Source of the DNA: an uncultured Acidobacteriota bacterium | GTDB taxonomy: Bacteria > Acidobacteriota > Terriglobia > Bryobacterales > Bryobacteraceae | Direction: 5' to 3' | Length of the DNA: 59,090 nucleotides | Assembly: GCA_900696665.1 (NCBI GenBank) | Contig: CAADGY010000103.1 | Span: 1-59,090 of the forward strand | Part shown: positions 1 to 9,193 of the stretch, in pieces | Position numbering within the stretch: position 1 is the first letter of the stretch | Layout of the letters: every line of letters begins with the position of its first letter | Notes under the pieces: generated by a model | Database searches by the model: none | What the model was told of the DNA's origin: nothing | The model's input: only the letters and a program-made list of their open reading frames with translations | Translations under genes and position numbers: made by a program

Positions 1-1
1 G

Positions 2-181
2 GAAATCGAAAAGCTCGAAGCCGCCGCGCCGCCCAGGTTCGCACCGGAAATAGAAACGGCAAAAGCGCTGGCGCAGGCGGCGCTCATCGGGGCTCTTGCC
101 AGCGTGAACGCGAATATCCGGCTCGTGAAGGATGCAGCGTTCGTAGCCGGCATGGAAGAACGGCTTCGCGCGCTAAAATGA
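2..181 (+). CDS. Formiminotransferase-cyclodeaminase-like protein, C-terminal end (partial)
   Basis: Only the last 59 codons are in the window; the frame is open from the left edge and stops at 179-181. The visible segment, with an Ala-rich helix followed by LASVNANIRLVKD and AAFVAGMEERL, resembles the C-terminal helix bundle of methenyltetrahydrofolate cyclohydrolase / formiminotetrahydrofolate cyclodeaminase (FTCD_C family), which ends in a similar 'NVxIN...D..F...L' pattern. If correct it is a cytoplasmic folate one-carbon enzyme. lipA begins 6 bases after its stop, so the two are probably co-transcribed. The assignment rests on a short tail and is moderate at best. Confidence 0.5.
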   Translation, partial: EIEKLEAAAPPRFAPEIETAKALAQAALIGALASVNANIRLVKDAAFVAGMEERLRALK

Positions 182-187
182 AGCGTA

Positions 188-1054
188 GTGCTGGTTACCC
201 TTGATACAACTCCACAACGGCCGAAGTGGCTGCGTGCTCCCGCTCCCGGCGGCGAAAATTACCGCGAACTGAAAACGCTGGTGGACAAGTTGCGTTTGCA
301 TACGGTGTGCGAGAGCGCGGCCTGCCCTAATGTGGGCGAGTGCTGGAACCGCCGCACCGCAACGTTCATGATCCTTGGAAACGTGTGTACGCGCCGGTGC
401 GGTTTCTGTGCGGTGCAAAAGGGGGGACCCTTACCCGTGGATTACGACGAGCCCCGGCGCGTGGCCGAGGCTGTCGCCGTGCTGAGCTTGCGTTATGCTG
501 TGGTCACCAGCGTCAATCGTGACGACCGGAAAGACGGTGGGGCGGAGTTATTCAAACTCACGATCGAGGCGATTCGCCGCCGTGTCGCCGGCTGCAGAGT
601 AGAAGTGCTAGTTCCGGATTTCCAGGGTTCGCAAGCCGCGATGGGACTCGTGATGAGTGCCGCGCCGGACGTGCTGAATCACAACACCGAGACCGTGCCT
701 CGCTTGTACCGGCAGGTCCGGCTGGGCGCAAGATATGAGCGCTCACTCGATATGCTGGCGTATGCGAAGAAGTGCCGCCCGGAAATCCCCACAAAGTCGG
801 GCCTGATGCTCGGACTGGGAGAAACACGCGGCGAGGTCCTGCAGGTCATGCGCGATCTGCGCGCGCACGATGTCGATATTCTAACGCTGGGACAGTACCT
901 TCGCCCGTCGCCTAAACACCTTCCGGTCATCCGCTACGTTCCGCGCGAGGAATTTGATCAATATCGCATTGACGGTCTTGGCATGGGATTCCGCCACGTC
1001 GAATCCGGACCCCTGGTCCGAAGCTCTTATCACGCGGCTGAAAGCGCTGGATAG
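188..1054 (+). CDS. lipA: Lipoyl synthase
   Basis: Radical SAM enzyme that inserts two sulfurs into protein-bound octanoyl groups to make the lipoyl cofactor of 2-oxoacid dehydrogenases and the glycine cleavage system; cytoplasmic. The 288-residue protein has both diagnostic cysteine sets: the auxiliary-cluster motif C41-x4-C46-x5-C52 and the radical SAM motif C67-x3-C71-x2-C74. The C-terminal RSSYHA typical of LipA is present near residues 279-284. Length is normal. The start is GTG at 188, only 6 bases after the preceding stop, and the N-terminus (RPKWLRAPAPGG) aligns with family starts, so the GTG is credible. No lipB is visible. Confidence 0.95.
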   Translation: MLVTLDTTPQRPKWLRAPAPGGENYRELKTLVDKLRLHTVCESAACPNVGECWNRRTATFMILGNVCTRRCGFCAVQKGGPLPVDYDEPRRVAEAVAVLSLRYAVVTSVNRDDRKDGGAELFKLTIEAIRRRVAGCRVEVLVPDFQGSQAAMGLVMSAAPDVLNHNTETVPRLYRQVRLGARYERSLDMLAYAKKCRPEIPTKSGLMLGLGETRGEVLQVMRDLRAHDVDILTLGQYLRPSPKHLPVIRYVPREEFDQYRIDGLGMGFRHVESGPLVRSSYHAAESAG

Positions 1055-1352
1055 GCCTTCCGTATGGCCGGGACGATGCCGTCCGTACCGGCCCTGGTGA
1101 ACTTCGAATCGATGGAGACGGCGCGAACCGGTCCAGGATATCGATGATCCGTAGACAAGTCACGAGTCCATACTGAGCGAAGCGGCGTTCCGGCGGAGCG
1201 GATGTGCGACGCCGGACAGCCGTTAATTCCCGGGTCTGAGTGCGAGGTCTTGCATGTGCCGGACGCAGCGGGAACCACCCGGTGCAATGTGCGGGTGACG
1301 TTGACGGCAGGCCAGTAACCGGGCATTGAGGTCTGTTACACTGACTTCCGGA
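1055..1352. other. Intergenic region without a recognised gene
   Basis: About 300 bases between lipA and the URO-D family gene. A plus-strand frame ending near 1320 reads in a protein-like way (cysteines, 'VRVTLTAG') but has no start, ribosome-binding site or recognisable homology. I see no convincing promoter or RNA structure. Confidence 0.4.
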
Positions 1353-2621
1353 ATGACGAGTAAAGAAAGAGTCGTGGCCGCCGTCTGCCATCGGGAACCG
1401 GACCGCATACCGGTCGATCTCGGTGGAAGCGCCGTAACCGGAATTCACGTCAGTTGCGTGGCGGCGTTGCGCGAGCACTACGGGCTTGAAAAGCGTCCTG
1501 TCAAAGTTCACGAGCCTTACCAGATGCTCGGCTGGGTGGACGACGACCTGAAGCAGGCGATGGGGATCGATGTGGAGGGAGTGTTCGCCCGCAAGACCAT
1601 GTTCGGCTTTCCAAACGAAGACTGGAAAGGCTGGCGGACGCAGGACGGGCTCGAAGTCCTGGTGCCGGGAGGCTTCAATGTAACCGTTGATGCGAACGGA
1701 GACACGTTGATGTACCCCGAGGGCGACACCACGGCGCCGCCGAGCGGACGCATGCCGAAAGGCGGATACTTCTTTGACACCATCGTCCGGCAGGAACCCA
1801 TCGACGAGGACAACCTGAACGTGGAGGACAATCTGGAGGAGTTCGGACCGGTCGAAGAGATCGACCTGGCCTACTTCCGGGCGGCAGCGAGGGAAACCTC
1901 GACGACCGGGAGAGCCGTGATTGCAAACTTCGGCGGCACCGCGTTTGGCGACATCGCTCTGGTGCCCGCGCCGTGGCTCAAACATCCGAAGGGAATTCGC
2001 GACATCGCGGAGTGGTACATGTCTACCACCTCACGGCGCGATTACATCCACCGCATCTTCTCCTACCAGTGCGGCATAGCCGTTCAAAACCTGGAGAAGA
2101 TCCATGCCGTCATCGGCAATTCTGTGGATGTCGTCTTTCTTTGCGGGACCGACTTCGGAACCCAGACCTCCAGTTTCTGTTCGGTGGCGGCATTCCGCGA
2201 TCTCTACTTCCCCTATTACAAGCGCGTCAACGATTGGATTCACGCCCATACGAACTGGAAGACATTCAAACATTCTTGCGGGTCGGTGGAGCGTTTCATC
2301 CCGTCGTTTATCGAAGCGGGTTTCGACATTCTGAACCCGGTGCAATGCTCGGCAACGGGCATGGGGGCGGAACATCTGAAGTCCACCTATGGCGATCGCC
2401 TCGTCTTCTGGGGCGGAGGAGTGGATACGCAAAAGGTGCTCCCGTTCGGGACGCCAGAGGAGGTCCGCCGCCAGGTGATCGAGCGATGCACAGTGTTTTC
2501 CCGGGGCGGCGGATTCGTCTTCAACACGATTCACAACATACAGGCCGAAACGCCGGTAGCGAATATTATCGCGATGGTTGACGCCGTGCGCGAATTCGAC
2601 CGCGCCGGGGCGAGTGTGTGA
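1353..2621 (+). CDS. Uroporphyrinogen decarboxylase (URO-D) family protein, methyltransferase-like
   Basis: Full-length (422 aa) TIM-barrel protein of the URO-D / corrinoid methyltransferase superfamily. The N-terminus (MTSKERVVAAVCHREPDRIPVDLGG) is typical of the branch annotated as uroporphyrinogen-III decarboxylase-like. The set H307-x-C309 followed by C332 resembles the zinc-binding His-x-Cys...Cys of MtaA/CmuC-type methylcobamide:thiol methyltransferases, so methyl transfer is more likely than haem synthesis. The substrate cannot be told from sequence, and no corrinoid protein is adjacent. The longest frame begins at a TTG at 1326, but ATG 1353 begins exactly at the family N-terminus and was chosen. 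Confidence 0.75.
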   Translation: MTSKERVVAAVCHREPDRIPVDLGGSAVTGIHVSCVAALREHYGLEKRPVKVHEPYQMLGWVDDDLKQAMGIDVEGVFARKTMFGFPNEDWKGWRTQDGLEVLVPGGFNVTVDANGDTLMYPEGDTTAPPSGRMPKGGYFFDTIVRQEPIDEDNLNVEDNLEEFGPVEEIDLAYFRAAARETSTTGRAVIANFGGTAFGDIALVPAPWLKHPKGIRDIAEWYMSTTSRRDYIHRIFSYQCGIAVQNLEKIHAVIGNSVDVVFLCGTDFGTQTSSFCSVAAFRDLYFPYYKRVNDWIHAHTNWKTFKHSCGSVERFIPSFIEAGFDILNPVQCSATGMGAEHLKSTYGDRLVFWGGGVDTQKVLPFGTPEEVRRQVIERCTVFSRGGGFVFNTIHNIQAETPVANIIAMVDAVREFDRAGASV

Positions 2622-2640
2622 AGGCGGAGAGCGCCCACTC

Positions 2641-2822
2641 TTATGGTGCGCCCCGCATGATCTTGCGGTAGTCGTCGAGTACTTTCCGGCCCTGCTCCGT
2701 CAGGCGGCAGATGGTAAGCGGATATTTCCCCCGGAACGTTTTCTCGATGGAGATATAGCCCTATCCCCGACAGGTTGTTGTCAAAAGCCGCGTACGTTTC
2801 CGCTTCGCCCTTGCTGATATCC
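2641..2822 (-). pseudogene. Decayed winged-helix transcriptional regulator (HTH_34-like)
   Basis: Read on the minus strand, 2760 to 2641 encodes GYISIEKTFRGKYPLTICRL followed by TEQGRKVLDDYRKIMRGAP and a stop. This is the recognition wing and last helix of a PadR/MarR-like winged-helix domain (HTH_34 type). The preceding recognition helix (ISKGEAETYAAFDNN...) sits in a different frame at 2763-2819, so one frameshift separates the halves, and in the downstream frame a TAG immediately precedes GYIS. The rest of the N-terminus is missing; the region runs straight into the start of the thioredoxin-like gene at 2831. I read it as a 5'-truncated, frameshifted remnant, not an expressed gene. Confidence 0.6.
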
Positions 2823-2830
2823 TGAAACTA

Positions 2831-3751
2831 ATGAGGCTCCTCAAACTCTCTGGGATTACCTTAGTCCTGACTTGGGTGGCATCTGCCAGTGTCATCCAGG
2901 ACGTCCGGCAAGCCATTGCCGCAGGCGACTTCAAAGGCGGCGAAGGGCGTATCGCAAGCTACCGCGCGCAACAAGGCGTAACACCCGAGATGCTGGAAGC
3001 GCTGTCCTGGATGGGGCGTGGAGCGCTGGCGGCGCGCGATTTCGAGAAAGCCGAAGCGTACGCGCAGGAGACTCATCAACTCGTGCTGGAACAGTTGAAG
3101 AAGACGCGGCTGGATGATGTGAAACATCTGCCGATCGCCCTTGGCGCCGCGATCGAGGTGCAGGCGCAGGTCCTGGCGGCTCGCGGCGAACGCGCCGGCG
3201 CGATAGCTTTCCTGAACGGGCAGATGGAAAAATATCGCGGCACATCCATTCGCACGCGTGTGCAGAAGAACATCAACCTGCTTTCTCTCGAGGGTAAGAA
3301 GGCGATAGCCCTCGAAGCGAAACATCATCTGGGGCCGGCGCCACAACCTTTGTCCGCGATGAGGGGATCCCCCGTGCTCCTGTTTTTTTGGGCCCACTGG
3401 TGCGGCGACTGCAAGCGGCAAGGCCCGGTGCTCGCGCGATTGCAGTCGGAATTTCCCGAACTGAAGATCGTCGCTCCTACCCAGCTTTATGGCTTCACGT
3501 CGCGGGGTCAGGAAGCGGCGGCGGATGCCGAACTGAAGTACATCGACCAGATCCGTGAGACACACTACCCCGCGATGAAGGCCCCGGTTCCGATTAGCGA
3601 TGAGAACTTCAAGAGCTACGGAGTCAGCACTACTCCCACTCTTGTTCTGCTGGATGGCGATGGAATTGTCCGCCTCTATCGCCCCGGAGCGATGTCTCAT
3701 GAAGAGCTTGCGGCCAGGCTGAAGCTTCTATCACCGCAAGCCGTCCGCTAG
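2831..3751 (+). CDS. Secreted TlpA-like thioredoxin-fold protein
   Basis: A 306-residue protein with a signal peptide (hydrophobic segment at residues 4-20), a helical TPR-like region (about 25-150), then a thioredoxin fold with active site W-C191-G-D-C194 and the cis-proline loop STTPT near residue 266. Such TlpA/ResA-like proteins act as periplasmic thiol-disulfide oxidoreductases, for example in cytochrome maturation or redox repair. The CGDC dipeptide is unusual compared with CGPC/CEPC but retains both cysteines, so it is probably redox active. Its last 21 bases overlap the convergent CBM9-like gene. The partner is not identifiable from context. Confidence 0.8.
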   Translation: MRLLKLSGITLVLTWVASASVIQDVRQAIAAGDFKGGEGRIASYRAQQGVTPEMLEALSWMGRGALAARDFEKAEAYAQETHQLVLEQLKKTRLDDVKHLPIALGAAIEVQAQVLAARGERAGAIAFLNGQMEKYRGTSIRTRVQKNINLLSLEGKKAIALEAKHHLGPAPQPLSAMRGSPVLLFFWAHWCGDCKRQGPVLARLQSEFPELKIVAPTQLYGFTSRGQEAAADAELKYIDQIRETHYPAMKAPVPISDENFKSYGVSTTPTLVLLDGDGIVRLYRPGAMSHEELAARLKLLSPQAVR

Positions 3752-4450
3752 CAACAGACGTCCGAACCGTTCCGGAGTGTGATAGCTGGGGTTGTGGACT
3801 GGCTGCCAGGCGATGTACTTACGCGACGGCGGGCCACCCTCGATCCGATAGAGATTGAGGCGCAACTCATTGCCCGGCTTCGGAGTTCGAGCATCGATCG
3901 ACTTCCACGGAATTTGCATCTCACAGGTCCACACCTTCCGGCCGCGATCGATTTGCGTCTTGTACCGCATGCCGGAATTCCACTTCCAATCGACCTCTTT
4001 TCCTTTCTGGGAGCGGTCGACATCGAGATCAATGAACTCACCGTCCGGCGATACTTCGAATTCCTTGTAAAGGTTGATGTTCTCGAGGTCCGACCCGATG
4101 AAGACCTCGACGACGTCGTAGTCCCATAACCCCCAAGCTTCTTTCTCAGGCGTGGGATTTGGCCGGGGATACAAGGTTTCATACCGGCTGATGAACAGGA
4201 AGTAGAGATTTTGGCCCGTCCAGATACTGCGGACTTCCGTGCGCGCCTCGGGTAGCGGTTTGCCGAAAGGATCGCGTTCGGCATATACACCGGGCACGGC
4301 CTTCCACCGTTCGGAATCCGGGTCTGCCGAAGGAGCAAGGTCCGCTTCCACGCGGAAGCTCTTCATGATGCCGCCGCTTTGTTCCGCAAAAACGGCCCGC
4401 GCAAGACCTGCGATGAGTAAAGCAGAAACGCAACGCACGATCAGCTTCAT
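3731..4450 (-). CDS. Secreted CBM9-like carbohydrate-binding protein
   Basis: A 239-residue protein with an N-terminal signal peptide (MKLIVRCVSALLIAGLARAVFA). The mature part resembles the family 9 carbohydrate-binding-like (CBM9_1/DOMON-like) beta-sandwich: 'IWTGQNLYFLF' strand, 'WDYDVVEVFIG' (the DxVEvFi motif), 'YKEFEVSPDGEFIDLDV', and 'MQIPWKSI' near the end. Acidobacteria encode many stand-alone copies, probably periplasmic or surface sugar binders. No hydrolase is fused. The gene converges on the thioredoxin-like gene and is divergent from the MFS transporter at 4530, with which it shares an 80-base intergenic region. Confidence 0.75.
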   Translation of the reverse strand: MKLIVRCVSALLIAGLARAVFAEQSGGIMKSFRVEADLAPSADPDSERWKAVPGVYAERDPFGKPLPEARTEVRSIWTGQNLYFLFISRYETLYPRPNPTPEKEAWGLWDYDVVEVFIGSDLENINLYKEFEVSPDGEFIDLDVDRSQKGKEVDWKWNSGMRYKTQIDRGRKVWTCEMQIPWKSIDARTPKPGNELRLNLYRIEGGPPSRKYIAWQPVHNPSYHTPERFGRLLLADGLR

Positions 4451-4529
4451 GCGGGCAGTTTATCAGTTTCCATTGAAGCCATTCTTCTTGTTCCCGGCGC
4501 AAAACGCCTGTAAGCTGGAACAAGCCTCG

Positions 4530-5792
4530 ATGCCTCACCGCTATCGCGTTCTCATTTTTTTGTTTTTCCTGGTGTTCATTATGTACCTGGACCGGTTATG
4601 CATCGCTGTAGCCGGACCTCGCATGCAGCAGGACCTGGCCCTTGGTCCGCGCGAATGGGGTTGGGTGATGGGAGCATTCACGCTCGCCTATGCGCTGTTC
4701 GAAGTCCCCAGCGGGATGCTTGGTGACCGGATTGGCCCGCGTAGAGTGCTGACTCGAATCGTTCTGTGGTGGTCCGCGTTCACCGTGGCAACCGGACTGG
4801 TCTCCAGCCTGAAATCTTTGTTGATTGTTCGATTTCTTTTTGGAGCGGGAGAAGCGGGCGCCTTTCCCAACTGCACGGCAACCGTTTCCCGCTGGATTCC
4901 CGCCGTGGAGCGCGCGCGGTCTACCAGTGTCTTCTGGATGGCGACGTCCGTTGGAGGCGCCGCGACACCGCTGCTTGTCGTGCCCATCCAGCAGGCGTAT
5001 GGCTGGCGCGCCGCCTTCTACATTTTCGGTTCACTCGGCGTATTCTGGGCCGCCGCATGGCATTGGTGGTTTCGCGACACGCCGGCTGAGATGAAAGGCA
5101 TTACAGCCGCGGAGCGGCAGTTGATCGGTCATCAGCCGGCATCCCATCATCGCGGCCTGCCTTGGCGAGTTGTGCTTCACAACCGCAATTTTCAGCGCGT
5201 GCTCGTCATGTATCATCTGTACTGCTGGGGGGCTTACTTCTATCTTTCATGGCTGCCGACCTATCTTCAGACCGGCAGAGGCATGACGGAAGACCAGATG
5301 AAGATCGCGTCCGCGATGCCGCCGCTGGCCGGTCTGTTCGGCGTTCTCGCCGGTGGATTTTTGAGCGACCGGTTGTCGCGCAAATACTCGCTGCGTATGG
5401 CACGCTGCTCAATCGGCGCCGCATCGTTAATCGGCGCAGGGGCTTGCCTCATTGCGGCAACACTGGTTCGGGGAAACACCACGGCGGTTGTGTTGATGTC
5501 CGTTGGATTGGGAATCATGAACGCCATGCTGCCGGTTGCATGGTCGCTGTGCGTCGATCTCGGAAAACAACACTCCGGCGCTATTTCCGGCGCGATGAAT
5601 ATGGCCGGCCAGGCGGGATCGTTTATCTCTTCGGTTGCGTTCGGTTACTTTGTCGAGTGGTTCGGAAGCTACGACCTCGCCTTGATGCCGCTCGCGGCCA
5701 TGCTGATCCTGAGCGGTATCACGTTCGCCGCTATTGATCCCTCGGACCGCCTGATTCCAGAGGCGCAGGTTGCCGGGCTCGCCTCCCCATAA
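4530..5792 (+). CDS. MFS transporter, anion:cation symporter (hexuronate/glucarate)-like
   Basis: A 420-residue membrane protein with about 12 hydrophobic segments. The loop after helix 2 (GMLGDRIGPRRVLTR) is the MFS signature, and 'MYLDRLCIAVAGP' in helix 1 matches the ACS family (ExuT/GudP-like), which imports sugar acids with protons or sodium. Start ATG 4530 was chosen because it gives the family N-terminus; the longest frame, from 4239, would extend antisense through the CBM9-like gene. Substrate is inferred from family only, though the divergent CBM9-like gene fits a carbohydrate theme. Confidence 0.85.
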   Translation: MPHRYRVLIFLFFLVFIMYLDRLCIAVAGPRMQQDLALGPREWGWVMGAFTLAYALFEVPSGMLGDRIGPRRVLTRIVLWWSAFTVATGLVSSLKSLLIVRFLFGAGEAGAFPNCTATVSRWIPAVERARSTSVFWMATSVGGAATPLLVVPIQQAYGWRAAFYIFGSLGVFWAAAWHWWFRDTPAEMKGITAAERQLIGHQPASHHRGLPWRVVLHNRNFQRVLVMYHLYCWGAYFYLSWLPTYLQTGRGMTEDQMKIASAMPPLAGLFGVLAGGFLSDRLSRKYSLRMARCSIGAASLIGAGACLIAATLVRGNTTAVVLMSVGLGIMNAMLPVAWSLCVDLGKQHSGAISGAMNMAGQAGSFISSVAFGYFVEWFGSYDLALMPLAAMLILSGITFAAIDPSDRLIPEAQVAGLASP

Positions 5793-5796
5793 GCGG

Positions 5797-6945
5797 CTAA
5801 ACGTCGATACGGTTCACGCGGATTTTTTCAAGCTCGTAGACTCCCAACCCGAGTTTGGATGCATACTCGATGTGGCCCGGTTCGCGAATATAGGCATTCA
5901 CATTCGGATCCGGACCGGCCGGCGTGTCTTTGTTGCGAAGGTGCCGTGGATCGCGGTCCCACACTGAGATCGCACCCATCGCTTTTCGCTGGTTATCGAC
6001 AATATCCAGTATCAGCCGGTCTATGGCGACCGGGTCGGTGCCGAACATCATCTGCTTCGGCAAGAACCGGAACCGCTTGTCCGTCGAGAAGGGTCCACCG
6101 TGCCAAACGCCCTTGATGCCGTCCACTACTTGCAGCACGGTACGGGAACGTACAGGCTCGGACGCCGCCAGTGTTCCAATGAACGTGCGGGTGTGCGTCA
6201 CGGAGCCGGCATGAGACCGGGCTACGTTCGAAAAAGACCCGTACGCTATGTTTTTCAGACAGCCTGTGACGCCGGAGGCTCCGTGGTCCTTGATATTCGG
6301 TACGTTGATAATCTTCGTAATCTCTCTCGAGACCAGCCGTATGATGTTCGAACGGGTGTCTTCCTCCCCGAAGAAGTTCACGTCAACATACATCAGCGGA
6401 TCGTAGGGCTCATTGGTCCCGCGCGTCTGTTCAGCGCCGAAGTAATGCACGCCGGCGGGCACCTTCTCGGGGTACTTGCACTCTTCCATCTGGTCGCCGA
6501 ACCGCTCATAAATGTGAATCTTCCCCAACGGCACACCAACCGCGTTGACATTCCTGACGATCTCGGCAACCACTTCCGGAGAAGACATCACATTGGGCCT
6601 GCCGACACAGTTCACTTTGATGCCTACAACGTCGTCCTTCCCGATAAAACGTCCCCATGCCTGCCGGAGATCGCGTGCCCCTGTCAGTGCCAGCATGCCC
6701 CGTGTCATCATCTCCCTGACGGCACCGGCGTCGATTCTCTCGGTGTTGTCATCCACCGACTTGGAAGAATGCACCGCAACAACCTGTCCTGGATAAGAAC
6801 CGGGCATCCCGGCTCCCGGAATCCGCTTGTAGGAACTCACCACGCGATACGTAGGGTCCGCGCCCAACGCGGAGGACATCGCGGCCGCCCCAGCCGTACA
6901 TGTACGCAGGAATGTCCGCCGGTTCAAAGTATCGAGTCCACTCAA
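5797..6945 (-). CDS. DUF362 domain protein with Tat signal
   Basis: A 382-residue protein starting with a twin-arginine signal (NRRTFLRTCTAGAAA, residues 8-22), so it is probably exported folded. The body has DUF362 features: 'GIKVNCVGRPNVMSSPEVV', 'INVPNIKDHGASGVTGCLKN' and 'DPVAIDRLILDIVD'. DUF362 proteins are of unknown biochemical role; some carry Fe-S clusters, but I do not see a CxxCxxC ferredoxin motif here. It converges with the MFS gene, leaving a 4-base gap. Confidence 0.75.
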   Translation of the reverse strand: MSGLDTLNRRTFLRTCTAGAAAMSSALGADPTYRVVSSYKRIPGAGMPGSYPGQVVAVHSSKSVDDNTERIDAGAVREMMTRGMLALTGARDLRQAWGRFIGKDDVVGIKVNCVGRPNVMSSPEVVAEIVRNVNAVGVPLGKIHIYERFGDQMEECKYPEKVPAGVHYFGAEQTRGTNEPYDPLMYVDVNFFGEEDTRSNIIRLVSREITKIINVPNIKDHGASGVTGCLKNIAYGSFSNVARSHAGSVTHTRTFIGTLAASEPVRSRTVLQVVDGIKGVWHGGPFSTDKRFRFLPKQMMFGTDPVAIDRLILDIVDNQRKAMGAISVWDRDPRHLRNKDTPAGPDPNVNAYIREPGHIEYASKLGLGVYELEKIRVNRIDV

Positions 6946-6983
6946 AGCAACACCTCTCTGGGAAGTCTTGTCACCTGTCTATA

Positions 6984-9188
6984 TTACCGGACGATAGCCT
7001 TACCTACCGCCTGGTTGCCAAAGGCATCGGTAACCCGCACCGCGATGGTGTGCTCGCCCTGCGGCAGGTTTTCGAGCGTGAGTTTGTAACTCAATTCCAG
7101 GGCGTCCGATAGCCGCGACTCCGGCGCCGCCACGAGCCAGTCGCCGCCATCCAGCGAATATTCCGCACGCTCGATGATGCTGTTCGCATCTCTGGCGGTC
7201 CAGGATAACGAGCTGTCTTTGCCGGCCCGGGATGCCGTTAAACCGGTAATCGCCGGAGGCGTATTGTCGATCAGGAACGCCGGACTGATCAGGCTTCCGG
7301 TCAGGGCGCCGGCGGGCGAGTTATCCGGAAGATCGGAGGCGGTTACGCGCAGGACATACTCGCCGTCGGCGTACGCTGTGGAATCCCAACTGATATGCCG
7401 CTGGGTTACGTTCTCTTTCAGCAGTTTCCACTCAGACTCCCGCACGCCCCGAATTTCCACTGTGTACATCAGTTCGTCACCATTCTCATCCGACGCAAGC
7501 CACCGGGCGCCTACATAGCCCTTCGCATAATTCAGCGTCGAGGAGGGCTCGCTGGGAGTAATCGACGCGGACGATGCCGGACGTCTGCGGCGTGAAAGGG
7601 GTGGCAGAGTCAGATTGCGATTTTCGGCCGCCACCGCCGGCGGCTGTGGATAGCGGTAATTGGCGGGCGTGGCCTCGATCTTCTCTACCACGGGTGCAAT
7701 GTTCTTGGGCAAATATGCCACTTCCACGGTGCTCACCTCCGGCGAGCGGTTGTCCGGCGAAAGCGCCAGTTCGAGTCTCCACTGCACAAACCGCGCGGGC
7801 GGAGAAGCGATACGCCCACCGGTCTCTTCCGCGGAAACGGGAGCCCACGAACTCCAGTTCTGCTGCGGACGGTCCAGATTGCCGCTGCGGGTCGCAAAGC
7901 TCAGCTTGCCGCCGTTCCGCTGGCCATCAAACCATAACCGGCCCCAATACGAGAAGCCGCCGGAATCAAACACATCGCTTTCCACTGAGCCCGATGTCTG
8001 TAACTCCGGGCCAACCCTGTACACCTTTCCGATGTTCCCCGTTGCAGCATACACTCTTCCGCCTCGCCCCGACACCAGCGCGGTAATCTGCGTAGGGGGC
8101 GCGTTCACCAACAGCGTCGAGAGTACTTCCGAATCTACGCGGTACAGGTTTCCTTCGTTCCCGGTTCCGATCAGCAACCGTCCCGCGCCATCGAAAGCGA
8201 GTGCGTAAGCGATTTCCCGGGTGTCACTCCAGATGGTGTGCGGATATCCTTCGGCGTCGATACGATAAACTTCGGATCCGCCCGACACCGCTACGGGAGC
8301 CGACAGCGTCAGCGGAGACGCGGCGCCCGGCCGCTGCGCCGGCACCATTTGCGTGGTGCTCTTGGAAGGGGCCGTGGAAGGTGGAGCAAGTACGGGCGGA
8401 ACCTGTGGCACGATTGCCGGCGCGTGTTTCGTACCGACCCCCGCGGCGTAGATGAACCCATCCCGTCCCAAGGCAATCGAAGTGATCTCGCGCTTATCTC
8501 CCTGATACAGGACAAAGCCTTCGGCTTTCGGAGAAATCCGGAAGATCAAACCGCTCGGCTCGGTTCCGGCAATGAGGTTGTCCTTCGAATCGATTGCCAG
8601 GGACCTGGCATGGGTCTCCTCGGTCCTGAAAAAAACGGAACCTTCTCCTTTGGGGGTAACCTTGTGAATCTCACCCGCATCGCCGGTAGCAACGAAAAGA
8701 TTACCGTGGCTGTCGAACGCAAGCCCCCAAATATACTTGGCGCGCGGGTCGTAAAATACCTGTGCATCGCCACTGGATGAGATGCGGTAGATCTTTCCGT
8801 CCGGCGATGTGCCGGCATAAACGCGGTTGTTCTTATCCACCGCGACAGCATGAATCTGCAACCCATCCAAGGCAGCGAGCACCTTGCCGGCGCCCTTCGC
8901 ATCCACTACGAAGAGCTTGGCGGTGGAGCCGTCAGAACCTCCTCCGCCAGCATAAACGTTGCCCTTGGAGTCTTCGGCGAGAGACCAGATATAGGGTGTC
9001 GAAGCTTCGAACACCTCCTCAAATACAGGCGCCAGCGACAAGCGGCCGTCGCTGCGAACGGAGATTCCGTTCAGCGCCGCTTTTTCATAGTCGGGTTGGT
9101 CAGACTGTTCCCAGAATTGTGTCTCAACGGCATACACACCCACCGCAAGCGCCAGCAGCGCCGGAATCGGGAAAACAAAATTTTTCAT
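6984..9188 (-). CDS. Secreted beta-propeller (NHL/SMP-30-like) protein with Ig-like C-terminus
   Basis: A 734-residue secreted protein: signal peptide at 1-20 (MKNFVFPIPALLALAVGVYA), then repeats of the type 'AVDKNNRVYAGTSPDGKIYRI', 'AFDSHGNLFVATGDAGEIHKV', 'IDSKDNLIAGTEPSGLIFRI' to about residue 400, which form a beta-propeller. A Pro/Ser-rich linker (about 265-295) interrupts the blades. The C-terminal third contains fibronectin/Ig-like strands ('DGEYVLRVTASDLPDNSPAG', 'EHTIAVRVTDAFGN'). No catalytic motif is visible. Only 5 bases separate it from the stop of the upstream S55 gene, so the two form an operon and may work together at the cell surface. Confidence 0.65.
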   Translation of the reverse strand: MKNFVFPIPALLALAVGVYAVETQFWEQSDQPDYEKAALNGISVRSDGRLSLAPVFEEVFEASTPYIWSLAEDSKGNVYAGGGGSDGSTAKLFVVDAKGAGKVLAALDGLQIHAVAVDKNNRVYAGTSPDGKIYRISSSGDAQVFYDPRAKYIWGLAFDSHGNLFVATGDAGEIHKVTPKGEGSVFFRTEETHARSLAIDSKDNLIAGTEPSGLIFRISPKAEGFVLYQGDKREITSIALGRDGFIYAAGVGTKHAPAIVPQVPPVLAPPSTAPSKSTTQMVPAQRPGAASPLTLSAPVAVSGGSEVYRIDAEGYPHTIWSDTREIAYALAFDGAGRLLIGTGNEGNLYRVDSEVLSTLLVNAPPTQITALVSGRGGRVYAATGNIGKVYRVGPELQTSGSVESDVFDSGGFSYWGRLWFDGQRNGGKLSFATRSGNLDRPQQNWSSWAPVSAEETGGRIASPPARFVQWRLELALSPDNRSPEVSTVEVAYLPKNIAPVVEKIEATPANYRYPQPPAVAAENRNLTLPPLSRRRRPASSASITPSEPSSTLNYAKGYVGARWLASDENGDELMYTVEIRGVRESEWKLLKENVTQRHISWDSTAYADGEYVLRVTASDLPDNSPAGALTGSLISPAFLIDNTPPAITGLTASRAGKDSSLSWTARDANSIIERAEYSLDGGDWLVAAPESRLSDALELSYKLTLENLPQGEHTIAVRVTDAFGNQAVGKAIVR

Positions 9189-9193
9189 GTGTT

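Noticed and set aside
927..1985. 352-codon minus-strand frame across lipA end and the URO-D family gene
   Set aside because: It overlaps two well-supported genes and is rich in Arg/Pro/His with no recognisable domain; a shadow frame of GC-rich sequence.
4239..4529. N-terminal extension of the MFS transporter from 4239
   Set aside because: It would run antisense through the CBM9-like gene and its translation is Arg/Ser-rich without family resemblance; the transporter homology starts at ATG 4530.
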